A stretch of DNA of 64,000 nucleotides, taken from UBA6115 sp040776985. Lineage in GTDB: Bacteria > Bacillota > Clostridia > Christensenellales > Aristaeellaceae. The notes below the pieces were generated by a model. That model had not been told where the DNA came from and did no database searches. It saw only the letters and a program-made list of their open reading frames with translations. Positions 31,986 to 41,118 of the stretch are shown here, in pieces (position 1 is the first letter of the stretch; each line of letters opens with the position of its first letter). A program made the position numbers and the translations under genes. The DNA is taken from assembly GCA_040776985.1 (NCBI GenBank), contig JAXGZL010000002.1, positions 496,001 to 560,000 of the forward strand, given 5' to 3'.

Positions 31986-33941
31986 ATGCAAGAGCGGAAA
32001 ACCTATTACATCACCACACCCATTTATTATCCCAGCGGGCACATGCACATCGGCCACACCTATACCACGGTGGCGGCGGATGCCATGACCCGCTTCAAAA
32101 AACTGACCGGGCATGACACCTATTTCCTGACCGGGACGGATGAGCACGGGCAGAAGATTGAACGCCGCGCCAAAGAAGCCGGGGAAACGCCCCAGGCCTT
32201 TGTGGACGGCATTGTGGCAGAGACCAAAGAGCTTTGGAAGCTGATGAACATCCAGTATGACGACTTCATCCGCACCACGGATGAGCGGCATGTGAAGGTG
32301 GTTCAGAAGATATTCAAAAAGTTCTATGATCAGGGAGATATCTATAAAAGCGCCTATGAAGGGGACTACTGCGCGGAGTGCGAGGCCTTCTGGACGCAGA
32401 CCCAGCTGAAGGAAGGGAACCTTTGCCCTGACTGCGGTCGCGGCACCGAGCGGGTGCGGGAGGAAAGCTATTTCTTCCGGATGAGCAAATATCAGGACTG
32501 GCTGATTGACCATATCAAAACCCATCCGGAGTTCATCCAGCCCGCTAGCCGCGCCAATGAAATGCTCAACAACTTCCTCCTGCCCGGCCTTCAGGACCTT
32601 TGCGTCAGCCGCACCTCCTTCACCTGGGGCGTGCCGGTGGAATTTGACCCGGGGCATGTGGTTTATGTGTGGATTGACGCGCTGTCAAACTACATCACCG
32701 CCCTGGGCTATCTGTCGGAGGATGACAGCCTGATGAAGCGCTACTGGCCGGCGGACGTGCACCTGGTGGGTAAGGAGATTGTGCGTTTTCACACCATCTA
32801 TTGGCCCATCATGCTCAAAGCCCTGGGCCTTCCCCTGCCCAGGCAGGTCTTTGGGCATGGCTGGCTGCTGTTTGATCATGACAAAATGTCAAAGTCCAAG
32901 GGCAATGTGGTCTATCCCGGCCCTGTGGTGAAACGCTACGGGGCGGATTCCCTGCGCTATTACCTGATGCGGGAGATGCCTTTTGGCGCGGACGGCAACT
33001 ACTCCAACGAAGCGCTGATCAAGCGCCTTAACTCCGACCTGGCCAACGACCTGGGGAACCTGCTCAGCCGAACGGTGGCGATGATCGAGAAATACTTTGG
33101 CGGCGTGATGCCCAAGCCTGCTTCATACGAAGCAGTGGACCAGGCCCTGATTGCCCAGGTGGAAGCGCTGCCCGCAGCGGTGGAAGAGCAGATGGACGCC
33201 CTGCAGTTTTCAAAGGCGCTGAGCGAAATCTGGCGGGTGATCGGGGAATGCAACCGCTACATTGATGAAACCCAGCCCTGGGTGCTGGGCCGGGACGAGG
33301 CCCATTTCCCGCGCCTGGGGACGGTTTTGTATGTGTTGGCGGAGGCGCTGCGCTTTGTGGCGGTGCTGATCGCGCCCGTGATGCCCTCAACGCCGGAGAG
33401 GATTTTTGCCCAGCTGGGGCTTTCGGATGAGAGCCTGATGAGCTGGCTATCCTTGCGGGCCTTTGGCAAACTTCTGCCTGGCAGCCAGGTGAAAAAAGAA
33501 CAGGCCCTCTTCCCGCGGATTGACCTGGCGGTTGACCTGCCCCTGTTGGAGCAGGACAACGCGGCGGAAATCGCCCAGAACACGGCAAAGCCTGAAGAGG
33601 AAGAAAAAGCGCCGATCATTGGGATTGAGGATTTCCAGAAGCTGGACCTGCGGGTAGCCAGGGTGCTGTCCTGTGAAAAGGTGAAAAAGAGCGACAAGCT
33701 GCTGAAGTTCACCCTGAAGGTGGGGGATGAGGAGCGCACGGTGCTTTCGGGCATTGCAGAGCACTACTCGCCCGAAGACCTGATCGGCAAAAAACTGGTG
33801 CTGCTGTCAAACCTGGCCCCCCGGAAGATCAGGGGGGAGTTGTCAGAAGGTATGCTGCTAAGCGCCGCCAGCCAGGGAGACCAGGTGCTGAAGCTTTTAA
33901 CCGTGGACGGGGACATTGAAGACGGAGCGCAGATCGGGTGA
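31986..33941 (+). CDS. metG: Methionyl-tRNA synthetase
   Basis: Charges tRNA-Met. 651 residues: class I HIGH motif (HIGH at 21-24), a zinc knuckle with CAEC and CPDC pairs (about 130-160), the KMSKS loop (DKMSKSKGN, Lys about 300), the anticodon domain, and a C-terminal EMAPII-like tRNA-binding domain (about 545-650; DFQKLDLRVARV). GGAGGAG precedes ATG 31986. The tatD start overlaps its stop. Confidence 0.96.
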   Translation: MQERKTYYITTPIYYPSGHMHIGHTYTTVAADAMTRFKKLTGHDTYFLTGTDEHGQKIERRAKEAGETPQAFVDGIVAETKELWKLMNIQYDDFIRTTDERHVKVVQKIFKKFYDQGDIYKSAYEGDYCAECEAFWTQTQLKEGNLCPDCGRGTERVREESYFFRMSKYQDWLIDHIKTHPEFIQPASRANEMLNNFLLPGLQDLCVSRTSFTWGVPVEFDPGHVVYVWIDALSNYITALGYLSEDDSLMKRYWPADVHLVGKEIVRFHTIYWPIMLKALGLPLPRQVFGHGWLLFDHDKMSKSKGNVVYPGPVVKRYGADSLRYYLMREMPFGADGNYSNEALIKRLNSDLANDLGNLLSRTVAMIEKYFGGVMPKPASYEAVDQALIAQVEALPAAVEEQMDALQFSKALSEIWRVIGECNRYIDETQPWVLGRDEAHFPRLGTVLYVLAEALRFVAVLIAPVMPSTPERIFAQLGLSDESLMSWLSLRAFGKLLPGSQVKKEQALFPRIDLAVDLPLLEQDNAAEIAQNTAKPEEEEKAPIIGIEDFQKLDLRVARVLSCEKVKKSDKLLKFTLKVGDEERTVLSGIAEHYSPEDLIGKKLVLLSNLAPRKIRGELSEGMLLSAASQGDQVLKLLTVDGDIEDGAQIG

Positions 33942-34732
33942 GCATGCAAGGGCTATACTTTGACACCCACTGCCATCTGGTTGATGAGCGCTTTGACGAG
34001 GACCGCGAGGCGCTGATAGAAAGCCTGCCGGGTGAGGGGGTCTTTGCCTGCCTGGCCTGCGGCTGCAGCCTGGAAAGCTCCAGGGCCTCTCTGGAATTGG
34101 CCAGGCAGTATCCCTTTGTCTATGCCGCGGCGGGCATTCACCCCCATGAGGCGGCAGAGGCAAGCCAGGATGACCTGAAGGCGCTGCCAGCGCTGCTGTC
34201 AGACCCCAGGGTCGTGGCCTTGGGGGAGATTGGGCTTGACTTCTACTATGACTTTTCCCCGCGCGATGTGCAGCGGGAACTGCTGCATCAGCAGCTGGAC
34301 CTGGCCTATGAGATGGGAAAACCTGTGCTGCTTCATGTCAGGGATGCCCAGGGCGAGATGCTCTCCTTGCTGGAAGGCAGAAGGGGACGGCTGTCAGGCG
34401 GGGTTCTGCATTCCTATTCAGGCAGCGCTGAGAGCGTGCGCCAATATTTGGATCTGGGGTTTTATATCTCCTTTTCCGGCACCGTCACCTTTAAGAACGC
34501 GGTGAATGTGCAGCGGGCCGCGCGGGCGGTTCCCCTGGACCGTCTGCTGATTGAGACGGACAGCCCCTATCTGGCACCAGTCCCTATGCGGGGACGCCGG
34601 AACAACCCCGCCCTGGTGCGCCATGTCAGCGAGAAGCTGGCGGAGCTGTTTGACATGCCGGCAGAGGAGATGGCCAGGGCCACCCGGGACAACGCCTGCC
34701 GGCTGTTTGGGATCCAGGCTGGAACCGCCTGA
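33938..34732 (+). CDS. tatD: TatD family metal-dependent DNase
   Basis: 264 residues with the metal-site motifs DTHCHL, GIHPHEA, GEIGLDFYYD, LHVRDA, LHSYSGS and ETDSPYLAP in the family order. It acts as a 3'-5' exonuclease in DNA repair in characterised members. The start may be GTG 33938, overlapping the metG stop as GTGA, or ATG 33944; I keep the coupled start. metG-tatD is a common Bacillota pairing. Confidence 0.93.
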   Translation: MSMQGLYFDTHCHLVDERFDEDREALIESLPGEGVFACLACGCSLESSRASLELARQYPFVYAAAGIHPHEAAEASQDDLKALPALLSDPRVVALGEIGLDFYYDFSPRDVQRELLHQQLDLAYEMGKPVLLHVRDAQGEMLSLLEGRRGRLSGGVLHSYSGSAESVRQYLDLGFYISFSGTVTFKNAVNVQRAARAVPLDRLLIETDSPYLAPVPMRGRRNNPALVRHVSEKLAELFDMPAEEMARATRDNACRLFGIQAGTA

Positions 34733-34799
34733 AGGTATTTCAAAACTATGTCATCAGTATTACTATTTCAGCCGGGATTCTTTCATTTTGTCAAATTTA

Positions 34800-34808
34800 T
34801 GTTATACT
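34800..34808 (+). promoter_or_regulatory. Extended -10 promoter of the maf-mre operon
   Basis: TG-T-TATACT is an extended -10 element, with a poor -35 (CTTTCA at 34780-34785). The A+T-rich stretch around it stands out from the G+C-rich genes. maf begins 29 bases downstream. Confidence 0.55.
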
Positions 34809-34836
34809 ACCATTTACGACCGCTAAGGAGGGGACG

Positions 34837-35397
34837 ATGACAGGCAGGCTGATTCTGGCTTCATCCTCTCCCCGCCGGCGGGAGTTGCTCCAGGGCATGG
34901 GCTTTGACTTCCAGGTGGTGGAAGCGGCAGTGGACGAGCATCTGACGGGCGAGCCCGGCCAGGTGGTGAAGGAGCTTGCCAGGCGCAAGGCGCTGGAGGT
35001 GGCCAGCCGTTGCCCGGATGCCTTTGTCCTGGGGGCGGACACCTTGGTGGCCCTGGGGGATCAGGTGCTGGGCAAACCCCGGGATCAGGAGGACGCGGCC
35101 CGGATGCTGCGCCTGCTGTCAGGCGCCTGGCATCAGGTGCACACCGGTGTCTGCCTGATCAGCCCGGAAGGCATTTTGTTGGAGTCCGAGGTCACCCAGG
35201 TGCGCTTTTCACCCCTGTCTGATGCGGAAATCAGGTTGTACTGTGAAAGCGGGGAGCCCATGGGCAAGGCGGGCAGCTATGCCATCCAGGGGATGGCGGG
35301 GATGTTTATCCCGGAAATCCGCGGCTGTTACAGCAATGTGGTAGGGCTGCCCACCCCCTTGGTCTGGCAGATGTTTAAACAAAGCGGTTTGATTTAG
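34837..35397 (+). CDS. maf: Maf-like nucleoside triphosphate pyrophosphatase
   Basis: House-cleaning enzyme that hydrolyses non-canonical or modified nucleotides; the gene also affects septum formation when overexpressed in Bacillus. 186 residues with the N-terminal ASSSPRRRELL, the central VLGADTLVAL, KPRDQEDA and the C-terminal GKAGSYAIQG. AAGGAGG precedes ATG 34837. Its position just before mreB is the classic Bacillota order. Confidence 0.94.
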   Translation: MTGRLILASSSPRRRELLQGMGFDFQVVEAAVDEHLTGEPGQVVKELARRKALEVASRCPDAFVLGADTLVALGDQVLGKPRDQEDAARMLRLLSGAWHQVHTGVCLISPEGILLESEVTQVRFSPLSDAEIRLYCESGEPMGKAGSYAIQGMAGMFIPEIRGCYSNVVGLPTPLVWQMFKQSGLI

Positions 35398-35425
35398 CGA
35401 GTGTAGATGGGGTTTGGATTAGAAG

Positions 35426-36466
35426 ATGGCAATTATCGCGCCGGACATTGGCATTGATATGGGGACATCGAACACGCTGGTGCATGTTCGTAAAAAAGGG
35501 ATTCAGATCAACGAGCCCACGCTGCTGATTGTGGCGGGGGATCAGCGGCGCACCATCAAGGCCATCGGCCAGGACGCGCTGCAGCTGGTGGGCCGCACCA
35601 CCGGCGGTGATGTGGCAGTCCGCCCCCTGCAGGACGGCACGGTGAAGGATTTTGAACTGACGGAAGCCATCCTGCGCTATTTCATCAGAAAAGCCATCGG
35701 CGTCTCCCATCTACTGAAGCCCCGGGTGTATGTGACGGTGCCCAGCCGGGTCTCCCCGGTGGAAAAGCGGGTGATCCGGGAAGCGGCCACCAGCGCCGGC
35801 GCCAGGAAAAACGCCATCCACCTGATTGATAAGCCCTTTGCCTCCGCCTTTGGCTCTGGCCTCCCGGTTTTTGCGCCGGAGGGCAGCATGGTGGTGGATG
35901 TGGGCGGCGGCACCACAGAGGTGGCGGTAATCTCACTGGGTGGCATCGTGCTCTCCCGCTCCATTCCCATGGCCGGCATCATGATGGACAGCGTGATCGT
36001 GGACTTTATCAAGCATGACCATAACATGCTGATCGGTGACCGGATGGCGGAGGACATCAAGATTGACTGGGGAAGCGCCCTGCCGGTGAAGGAGGAGCGA
36101 AAGGTGATGGTGCGGGGGCGGGATCTGATCACCGGCCTCCCCCAGACGGCGGAGATCTCCTCCCTGCGCATCTATGAGGCGCTGCACGGCCCCTGCCTGA
36201 AGATCCTGGACACCATCCGTGAGGTGCTGGACAAGACACCGCCGGAACTGTGCGGGGACATCCTGCGCAAGGGCATTTATCTGGTGGGAGGAGGCGCCCA
36301 GCTCTATGGCCTGGACCGCTTCCTGGCCAGCGAACTGAACCTGCCGGTCACCCTGGCCAAATACCCGATGCTCTCTGCCGCCACTGGCGTTGGCCACATG
36401 GCTGACAACTCCGACCTCTTGCCCAAGTTGACCCGCTCCAACTTCATGCGGGACGAAACGAACTAA
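35426..36466 (+). CDS. mreB: Rod-shape-determining actin homologue MreB
   Basis: Forms membrane-bound filaments that direct elongation-phase wall synthesis. 346 residues with the actin-fold phosphate loops DIGIDMGTSNTLVHV (about 6-20), VDVGGGTTEVAVISL (about 155) and the adenosine region LVGGGAQLYGLDRF. ATG 35426 lies 28 bases after the maf stop; the binding site is modest. It is first of the mreBCD set. Confidence 0.95.
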   Translation: MAIIAPDIGIDMGTSNTLVHVRKKGIQINEPTLLIVAGDQRRTIKAIGQDALQLVGRTTGGDVAVRPLQDGTVKDFELTEAILRYFIRKAIGVSHLLKPRVYVTVPSRVSPVEKRVIREAATSAGARKNAIHLIDKPFASAFGSGLPVFAPEGSMVVDVGGGTTEVAVISLGGIVLSRSIPMAGIMMDSVIVDFIKHDHNMLIGDRMAEDIKIDWGSALPVKEERKVMVRGRDLITGLPQTAEISSLRIYEALHGPCLKILDTIREVLDKTPPELCGDILRKGIYLVGGGAQLYGLDRFLASELNLPVTLAKYPMLSAATGVGHMADNSDLLPKLTRSNFMRDETN

Positions 36467-36482
36467 CTTTTAAGGAAGCCGG

Positions 36483-37727
36483 ATGGCCAAGATAAAGCGA
36501 AACCCCAAGCAAAACAAGCCTAACCCCACTGGCACAGAGCGTCAGCGGGGCATTGCCAAACTCCTGGGCTTTGCAACAGTCCTGCTGCTGCTGGTGATCA
36601 TCGTGGTGATGATCGCCTCCCAGTTTTTTGACACGCCCATCCTGGCTGCCCCCAGGCGCTTTGTGGCCCGGGTGATTACGCCGATCCAGAACGTGTTCTC
36701 CGGCGGCACGGACACCGTGGTGGACTATCTGCGGGTGCTGAAGCGCCGCAGCAACCTGGAGGCGGAGTACAAGGCCCTGCAAGCCAAGGTGGACGAGCTG
36801 ACCGACCAGGCCATGCTGGCCGGGGAATACCAGCGTCAATTGTTGGCCCTGTCCGACCTGGGGGACGAGCTGGCCCAGAACCCCAACCTGAACGGCATCA
36901 AGGCCAATGTCATCGGCCGGGACACCACCAACTACACCTATACGCTGACGCTGGACGTGGGCAGCCGCCAGGGGATTGAAAACAACATGGCGGTGTGCAT
37001 CAGGGGCGCATTGGTGGGTATCACCTATGACGTGACAGAAAACCGCAGCCTGGTCAAGGGCATCATTGACCGGGAATGCAAGGTGGCGGGGATCATTGAA
37101 TCAAACCGCGATGAGGGCACGGTCTCCGGCACCCTGTCCATTGACGGTAAGCACAACTGCCGTATGTATTACCTCACCTACACCACCTTGCCCCGCCCGG
37201 GCGACCTGGTGGTGACCAGCGGCATCGGGCTTCGGCTGCCCAAGGGCATTCCGATCGGCCGGGTCCGGGAAAGCACCAGGGGGCTTGAGGACAACAAGCA
37301 GTTTATCGTGATTGAGCCCATCGCAGACTTCAACCATATTGAGTATGTGATTGTCTACCGCTACCGTCCAAACTATGCCCAGTCCCCGGACAGCAGGCCC
37401 CGGGTGGAAACCAGCTTTATCCCCCTGCCCTCCATCAAGCCGGTGCCCACCTTTATCGGCCAGCCGGCGCCCGTGGTCAGCCCCGGCGCCAGCGAACTGC
37501 CAGGGGACGAACAGGAAATGACGCCCACCCCAGGCCCCTCTGTCACGCCAGGGCCCAGCGTCTCACCTGATGCCAGCGGCACCGGGGTGCCGGATGACTT
37601 TGTCTATAACGCGCCCGTTCTTGTTGACGCCACCACCACGCCGGATATGATGCCGGAGTATTCACCGACTCCCTCGCCAACGCCTACCGTCCCGCCGCTT
37701 GATATGACGGTGGAGGAAGACGAATGA
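36483..37727 (+). CDS. mreC: Rod-shape-determining protein MreC with a long Pro/Thr-rich tail
   Basis: 414 residues: short basic cytoplasmic start, one transmembrane helix (about 27-47), a coiled coil (about 80-120), and the beta-barrel MreC core to about 300 (ending near HIEYVIVYRY). The last 100 residues are an extracellular Pro/Ser/Thr tail with repeated TPGPS-like units, well beyond the usual family length of about 280-300. AAGGAAG precedes ATG 36483. It overlaps mreD as ATGA. Confidence 0.92.
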   Translation: MAKIKRNPKQNKPNPTGTERQRGIAKLLGFATVLLLLVIIVVMIASQFFDTPILAAPRRFVARVITPIQNVFSGGTDTVVDYLRVLKRRSNLEAEYKALQAKVDELTDQAMLAGEYQRQLLALSDLGDELAQNPNLNGIKANVIGRDTTNYTYTLTLDVGSRQGIENNMAVCIRGALVGITYDVTENRSLVKGIIDRECKVAGIIESNRDEGTVSGTLSIDGKHNCRMYYLTYTTLPRPGDLVVTSGIGLRLPKGIPIGRVRESTRGLEDNKQFIVIEPIADFNHIEYVIVYRYRPNYAQSPDSRPRVETSFIPLPSIKPVPTFIGQPAPVVSPGASELPGDEQEMTPTPGPSVTPGPSVSPDASGTGVPDDFVYNAPVLVDATTTPDMMPEYSPTPSPTPTVPPLDMTVEEDE

Positions 37728-38602
37728 TGGCGGTCTCCTCCATCAGACGCCATGGGGTGGTTGCGGCGGGCATCAAGCTGTTCAGGGTGCTGGTGCTGAT
37801 CCTGCTGTTTTACCTGCTTCAGGTGGCGGTGGTGCCTCACCTCGGCGTGTTTGGGGTGATGCCCAATCTGCTGATGGTGATTATCGCCATCATGACCGTG
37901 TCCTACGGCAAGCAGTTCGCCTTCATCACGGGCGCTGTGATCGGCATCATCCTGGAGTCCATGGCGGTGTCCATCCCGCTGCTTTATGTGGTGATCTATC
38001 CCGTGCTGGCGCTACTGTGCGCCCAGGTTTTCGCGGACATGAGCGATGTGAAGCGGGAGATGCGGCGCATCAAGGAGGCCCAGCGTCAGAGCGAGGCCGC
38101 CGCAGAGATCAAGGCGCCCTACGCCAGGCCCCGGTTCAAGATCCGGTTGAAGCGCACCTCCCCCTATGACCTGAACCCCCACCTGCGCATTTTTCTCAAT
38201 GTCCTGATGTTGACGGCGCTGTACGAAGGCATCATGATCATCTATGTGGCGCTTGGGGGCGTGACGGTGAATTTCGGGCACTTCCAGCGGGCCTTTGCGG
38301 CCATTGTGTACAGCGGCATTGCCTCTATCCTGATGTTCCCTACCCGTGCCCTGATCGGCATGTACACCCGGCGTTTCAGAAACCGCAAGCGGGAAGAGCG
38401 CCAGAGCATCGGCACCGACCCCGCCCTGCTCAGGGAGCTGGCGATTGTGCCAGATGACGCCCAGGAGGAGAAACCCTCCAGGCTGAAGGGGCTGTTCAGA
38501 AGACGGCCAATGGAAGAGGCTGTCTCCAAGGCGGCCAAGCCCGAGGAGTTGGAGCTCCCCCCTTCAGAGGATGACCCAGCCGGCAAGGAGGCCGAAAAAT
38601 GA
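37724..38602 (+). CDS. mreD: Rod-shape-determining protein MreD with a cytoplasmic extension
   Basis: 292 residues, about five transmembrane segments. The first half (LLFYLLQVAVVPHLGVFG) is typical MreD. It differs from the usual 160-180 residues by a charged cytoplasmic loop near 105-145 and a C-terminal soluble tail from about 220 to 292, rich in Lys, Glu and Arg. GGAGGA precedes ATG 37724. The gene overlaps pbp2 by 4 bases. Confidence 0.88.
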   Translation: MMAVSSIRRHGVVAAGIKLFRVLVLILLFYLLQVAVVPHLGVFGVMPNLLMVIIAIMTVSYGKQFAFITGAVIGIILESMAVSIPLLYVVIYPVLALLCAQVFADMSDVKREMRRIKEAQRQSEAAAEIKAPYARPRFKIRLKRTSPYDLNPHLRIFLNVLMLTALYEGIMIIYVALGGVTVNFGHFQRAFAAIVYSGIASILMFPTRALIGMYTRRFRNRKREERQSIGTDPALLRELAIVPDDAQEEKPSRLKGLFRRRPMEEAVSKAAKPEELELPPSEDDPAGKEAEK

Positions 38603-41115
38603 AACAAGAAAAACGCCTGGCCAAACGCTATGTTATGTTTGGTATTGCTGCGATTCTGCTGTTCTCCACGCTGATTGTAAGCCTGTACCGGCTTCAGGTC
38701 GTAAACGCAGACCAGTATCAGAGTGAGGTGGGCGACAAAAGGGTCCGCACTCTCCGGGTGACGGGCAAGCGCGGCATGATCACCGACGCTGATTCCGTGA
38801 TCCTGGCCATGAGCGAGGAAATCTATAACGTCACCTTCTACATGACCACCTCTGAAAACACCGCCAAGCACTATGAGGCCTTCACCAACTCCATCCTGGA
38901 AACCAAGAAGATCATTGAAAACTATGGCGGAGCGCTGAAGAACAAGTTCGTCATCAAGCGAGACGAGAAAACCACGGAGTGGGTCTTTGACTTTGGGGCG
39001 GGCATCTCGGAAAAAGCCTGGGCCATCCGGGAGAGCCAGTGGCGCAACAACCATTACCTGTTCCAGAGCGCCTATCCCACCGCAGAGGACTGCTACAACC
39101 GCCTGTATACCCGCTACCAGCTGGACAAGCTGAACCTGGATGAGGAGACAGCCCTCCAGGTGATGGCGGTTTACTCTGAAATGACCATGAACATCTTTAA
39201 CTCCCAGCCCATTGTGATTGCGGAGGACATTCCCTATACCGCGGTCAGTGAGATCACCGGGCGCAGCATGGCGCTTTCCGGCATGGGCATTGAGGTGGGG
39301 GAAAAGCGGGTCTATCCCCACAGCACCCTGGCCTCCCAGGTGGTGGGCTATGTGGGCCCCATCAGCGAGGCGGACAACTATCAGACCGATCTTAAGCCCA
39401 TGGGCTATGCGCTCAATGACATCATCGGAAAGGACGGGATTGAGCGCACCATGGAGAACTGGCTGACCCCCAACATCTCCAGCCGTACCGGCAGCCGGGT
39501 GATGGAGCGGGACAACCAGGGCCGGCTCACCCGTCAGATCAGCGTCAATCCGCCCAAGGACGGCAACAATGTGAAGCTCACCCTGATCGCCAGCTATCAG
39601 CAGCAGGCGGAACGGGCCATTGCCGCCAATGTGGAGTTTACCAGAGGCGTCCAGGAAAAAGAGATGTTCAAGGACCGCTGGCGGGAAACCAATAAGGCCA
39701 AGTTGGAAACCCGGGATTTCAATGAGTATAAGCTGAAGCTGGCCTCCACCGGCAGCATGATGGTGATTGATGTCAACTCCGGTCGGGTGCTGGCCATGGC
39801 CCAATACCCCACTTATGACCTGAACGCCATGGTGGCGGGCGGGGAAGAGGTGGCGGAAATCCTGATGGATGAGCGGCGCCCCCTGTGGAACTTCTCCATT
39901 CAGCAGCGCGCGGAGCCCGGTTCCATTTTCAAGATGGTGACCGGTCTGGCGGCGCTGACCAACAACCGCCTGACGGTGGAGCACACAATCAGCGACGAGG
40001 GCCTGTACAAGCGCTACACCACCAAGGATGAGGACGCCCCCCAGTGCTGGATTCCAAAAGGTCAGCGGAGCAGACATGCAGACCTCAACATCGTGGGAGG
40101 GCTGAAGCAGTCCTGCAACTTCTTCTTCTATACCATCACCGGTTACCTCTATGGCGATACTGGCAGCAACCTGCTGTACCAGTACGCTGCCAAGATGGGG
40201 CTGACCACCAGAACCGGCATCCAGCTGCCGGGTGAGGCCAGAAGCGTGGTGGGCAACCAGACCTCCCTGTATGACCCCACGGTGTCCATCCGGGAGCAGG
40301 AGACCTCCTATCCCATCCTGGTGGCCGCTTCCATCAAGAAGCACCTGAAGAACATCGGCTCCAGCTATGGCATCTCCTATGACGATGTGCGCCTGGACGC
40401 CTGCATCAAGCAGCTGATGGACATGGCCATCGCCACCCACTCCGAGAAGTGGGCGGACGCCATGCGCCCCATTCTGATGGCAGAGCTGAACATGACCCGG
40501 GACATGGTCTGGAAGCAGGCGGTCATCGGGGACATCTGGGTCTACCTCAACGACATCAAGTGGGGCGGCAGCATGGAGGTGCAGATGGGCATCGGACAGT
40601 CCATCACCCTGGTAACGCCTGCCGCGGTCTCCCGCTATGTGGCCAGCATTGGCAACGGCGGGGTGGTGTATAACCTGTCCATCATTGACTCCATCGTGTC
40701 GCCCGAGGGCGAGGTGCTGAATCAGTATCAACCCAGCATCTTTGGCCATCTGGATGGCTCTGAGCAATACCTGCCCTACATCCGGGAAGGCATGAAAGGC
40801 GTGGTGGACGACCAGGGTACCGCCAAGCGCTACTTTGACAAGTGGCCCTATACGGACGAGATCTGGGCAAAGACGGGCACCTCCCAGGTCACCATTGGCG
40901 GCATCAAGCTGGACCTGGAGAACAACGGCTGGTTTGTCACCCTGACCCCCTTCTCCACCCCAGCAGAAATTGCGGTGGTGGTGCTGATCCCCAACGGCAA
41001 GTCCGGCGCGGAAGCCACCCGGGCCACCCGGGACTTTGTGGAATGGTGGATGAAGGACAAGAGCAAGTTCACAGGCGATGTGCCGGTGGTGCCCGGTAAT
41101 CAGCTGATGCCATAA
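38599..41115 (+). CDS. Elongation-type penicillin-binding protein 2 (class B transpeptidase)
   Basis: Cross-links peptidoglycan during elongation with RodA. 838 residues: membrane anchor (about 12-32), a dimerisation domain, and a transpeptidase domain with S-x-x-K (SIFK, Ser442), S-x-N (SCN, Ser505) and K-T-G (Lys758). Between S-x-N and K-T-G lie 253 residues against about 160 in E. coli PBP2, so a roughly 100-residue insertion (about 555-660) is present. It overlaps mreD by 4 bases and is followed 3 bases later by minD. Confidence 0.93.
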   Translation: MKQEKRLAKRYVMFGIAAILLFSTLIVSLYRLQVVNADQYQSEVGDKRVRTLRVTGKRGMITDADSVILAMSEEIYNVTFYMTTSENTAKHYEAFTNSILETKKIIENYGGALKNKFVIKRDEKTTEWVFDFGAGISEKAWAIRESQWRNNHYLFQSAYPTAEDCYNRLYTRYQLDKLNLDEETALQVMAVYSEMTMNIFNSQPIVIAEDIPYTAVSEITGRSMALSGMGIEVGEKRVYPHSTLASQVVGYVGPISEADNYQTDLKPMGYALNDIIGKDGIERTMENWLTPNISSRTGSRVMERDNQGRLTRQISVNPPKDGNNVKLTLIASYQQQAERAIAANVEFTRGVQEKEMFKDRWRETNKAKLETRDFNEYKLKLASTGSMMVIDVNSGRVLAMAQYPTYDLNAMVAGGEEVAEILMDERRPLWNFSIQQRAEPGSIFKMVTGLAALTNNRLTVEHTISDEGLYKRYTTKDEDAPQCWIPKGQRSRHADLNIVGGLKQSCNFFFYTITGYLYGDTGSNLLYQYAAKMGLTTRTGIQLPGEARSVVGNQTSLYDPTVSIREQETSYPILVAASIKKHLKNIGSSYGISYDDVRLDACIKQLMDMAIATHSEKWADAMRPILMAELNMTRDMVWKQAVIGDIWVYLNDIKWGGSMEVQMGIGQSITLVTPAAVSRYVASIGNGGVVYNLSIIDSIVSPEGEVLNQYQPSIFGHLDGSEQYLPYIREGMKGVVDDQGTAKRYFDKWPYTDEIWAKTGTSQVTIGGIKLDLENNGWFVTLTPFSTPAEIAVVVLIPNGKSGAEATRATRDFVEWWMKDKSKFTGDVPVVPGNQLMP

Positions 41116-41118
41116 GGA

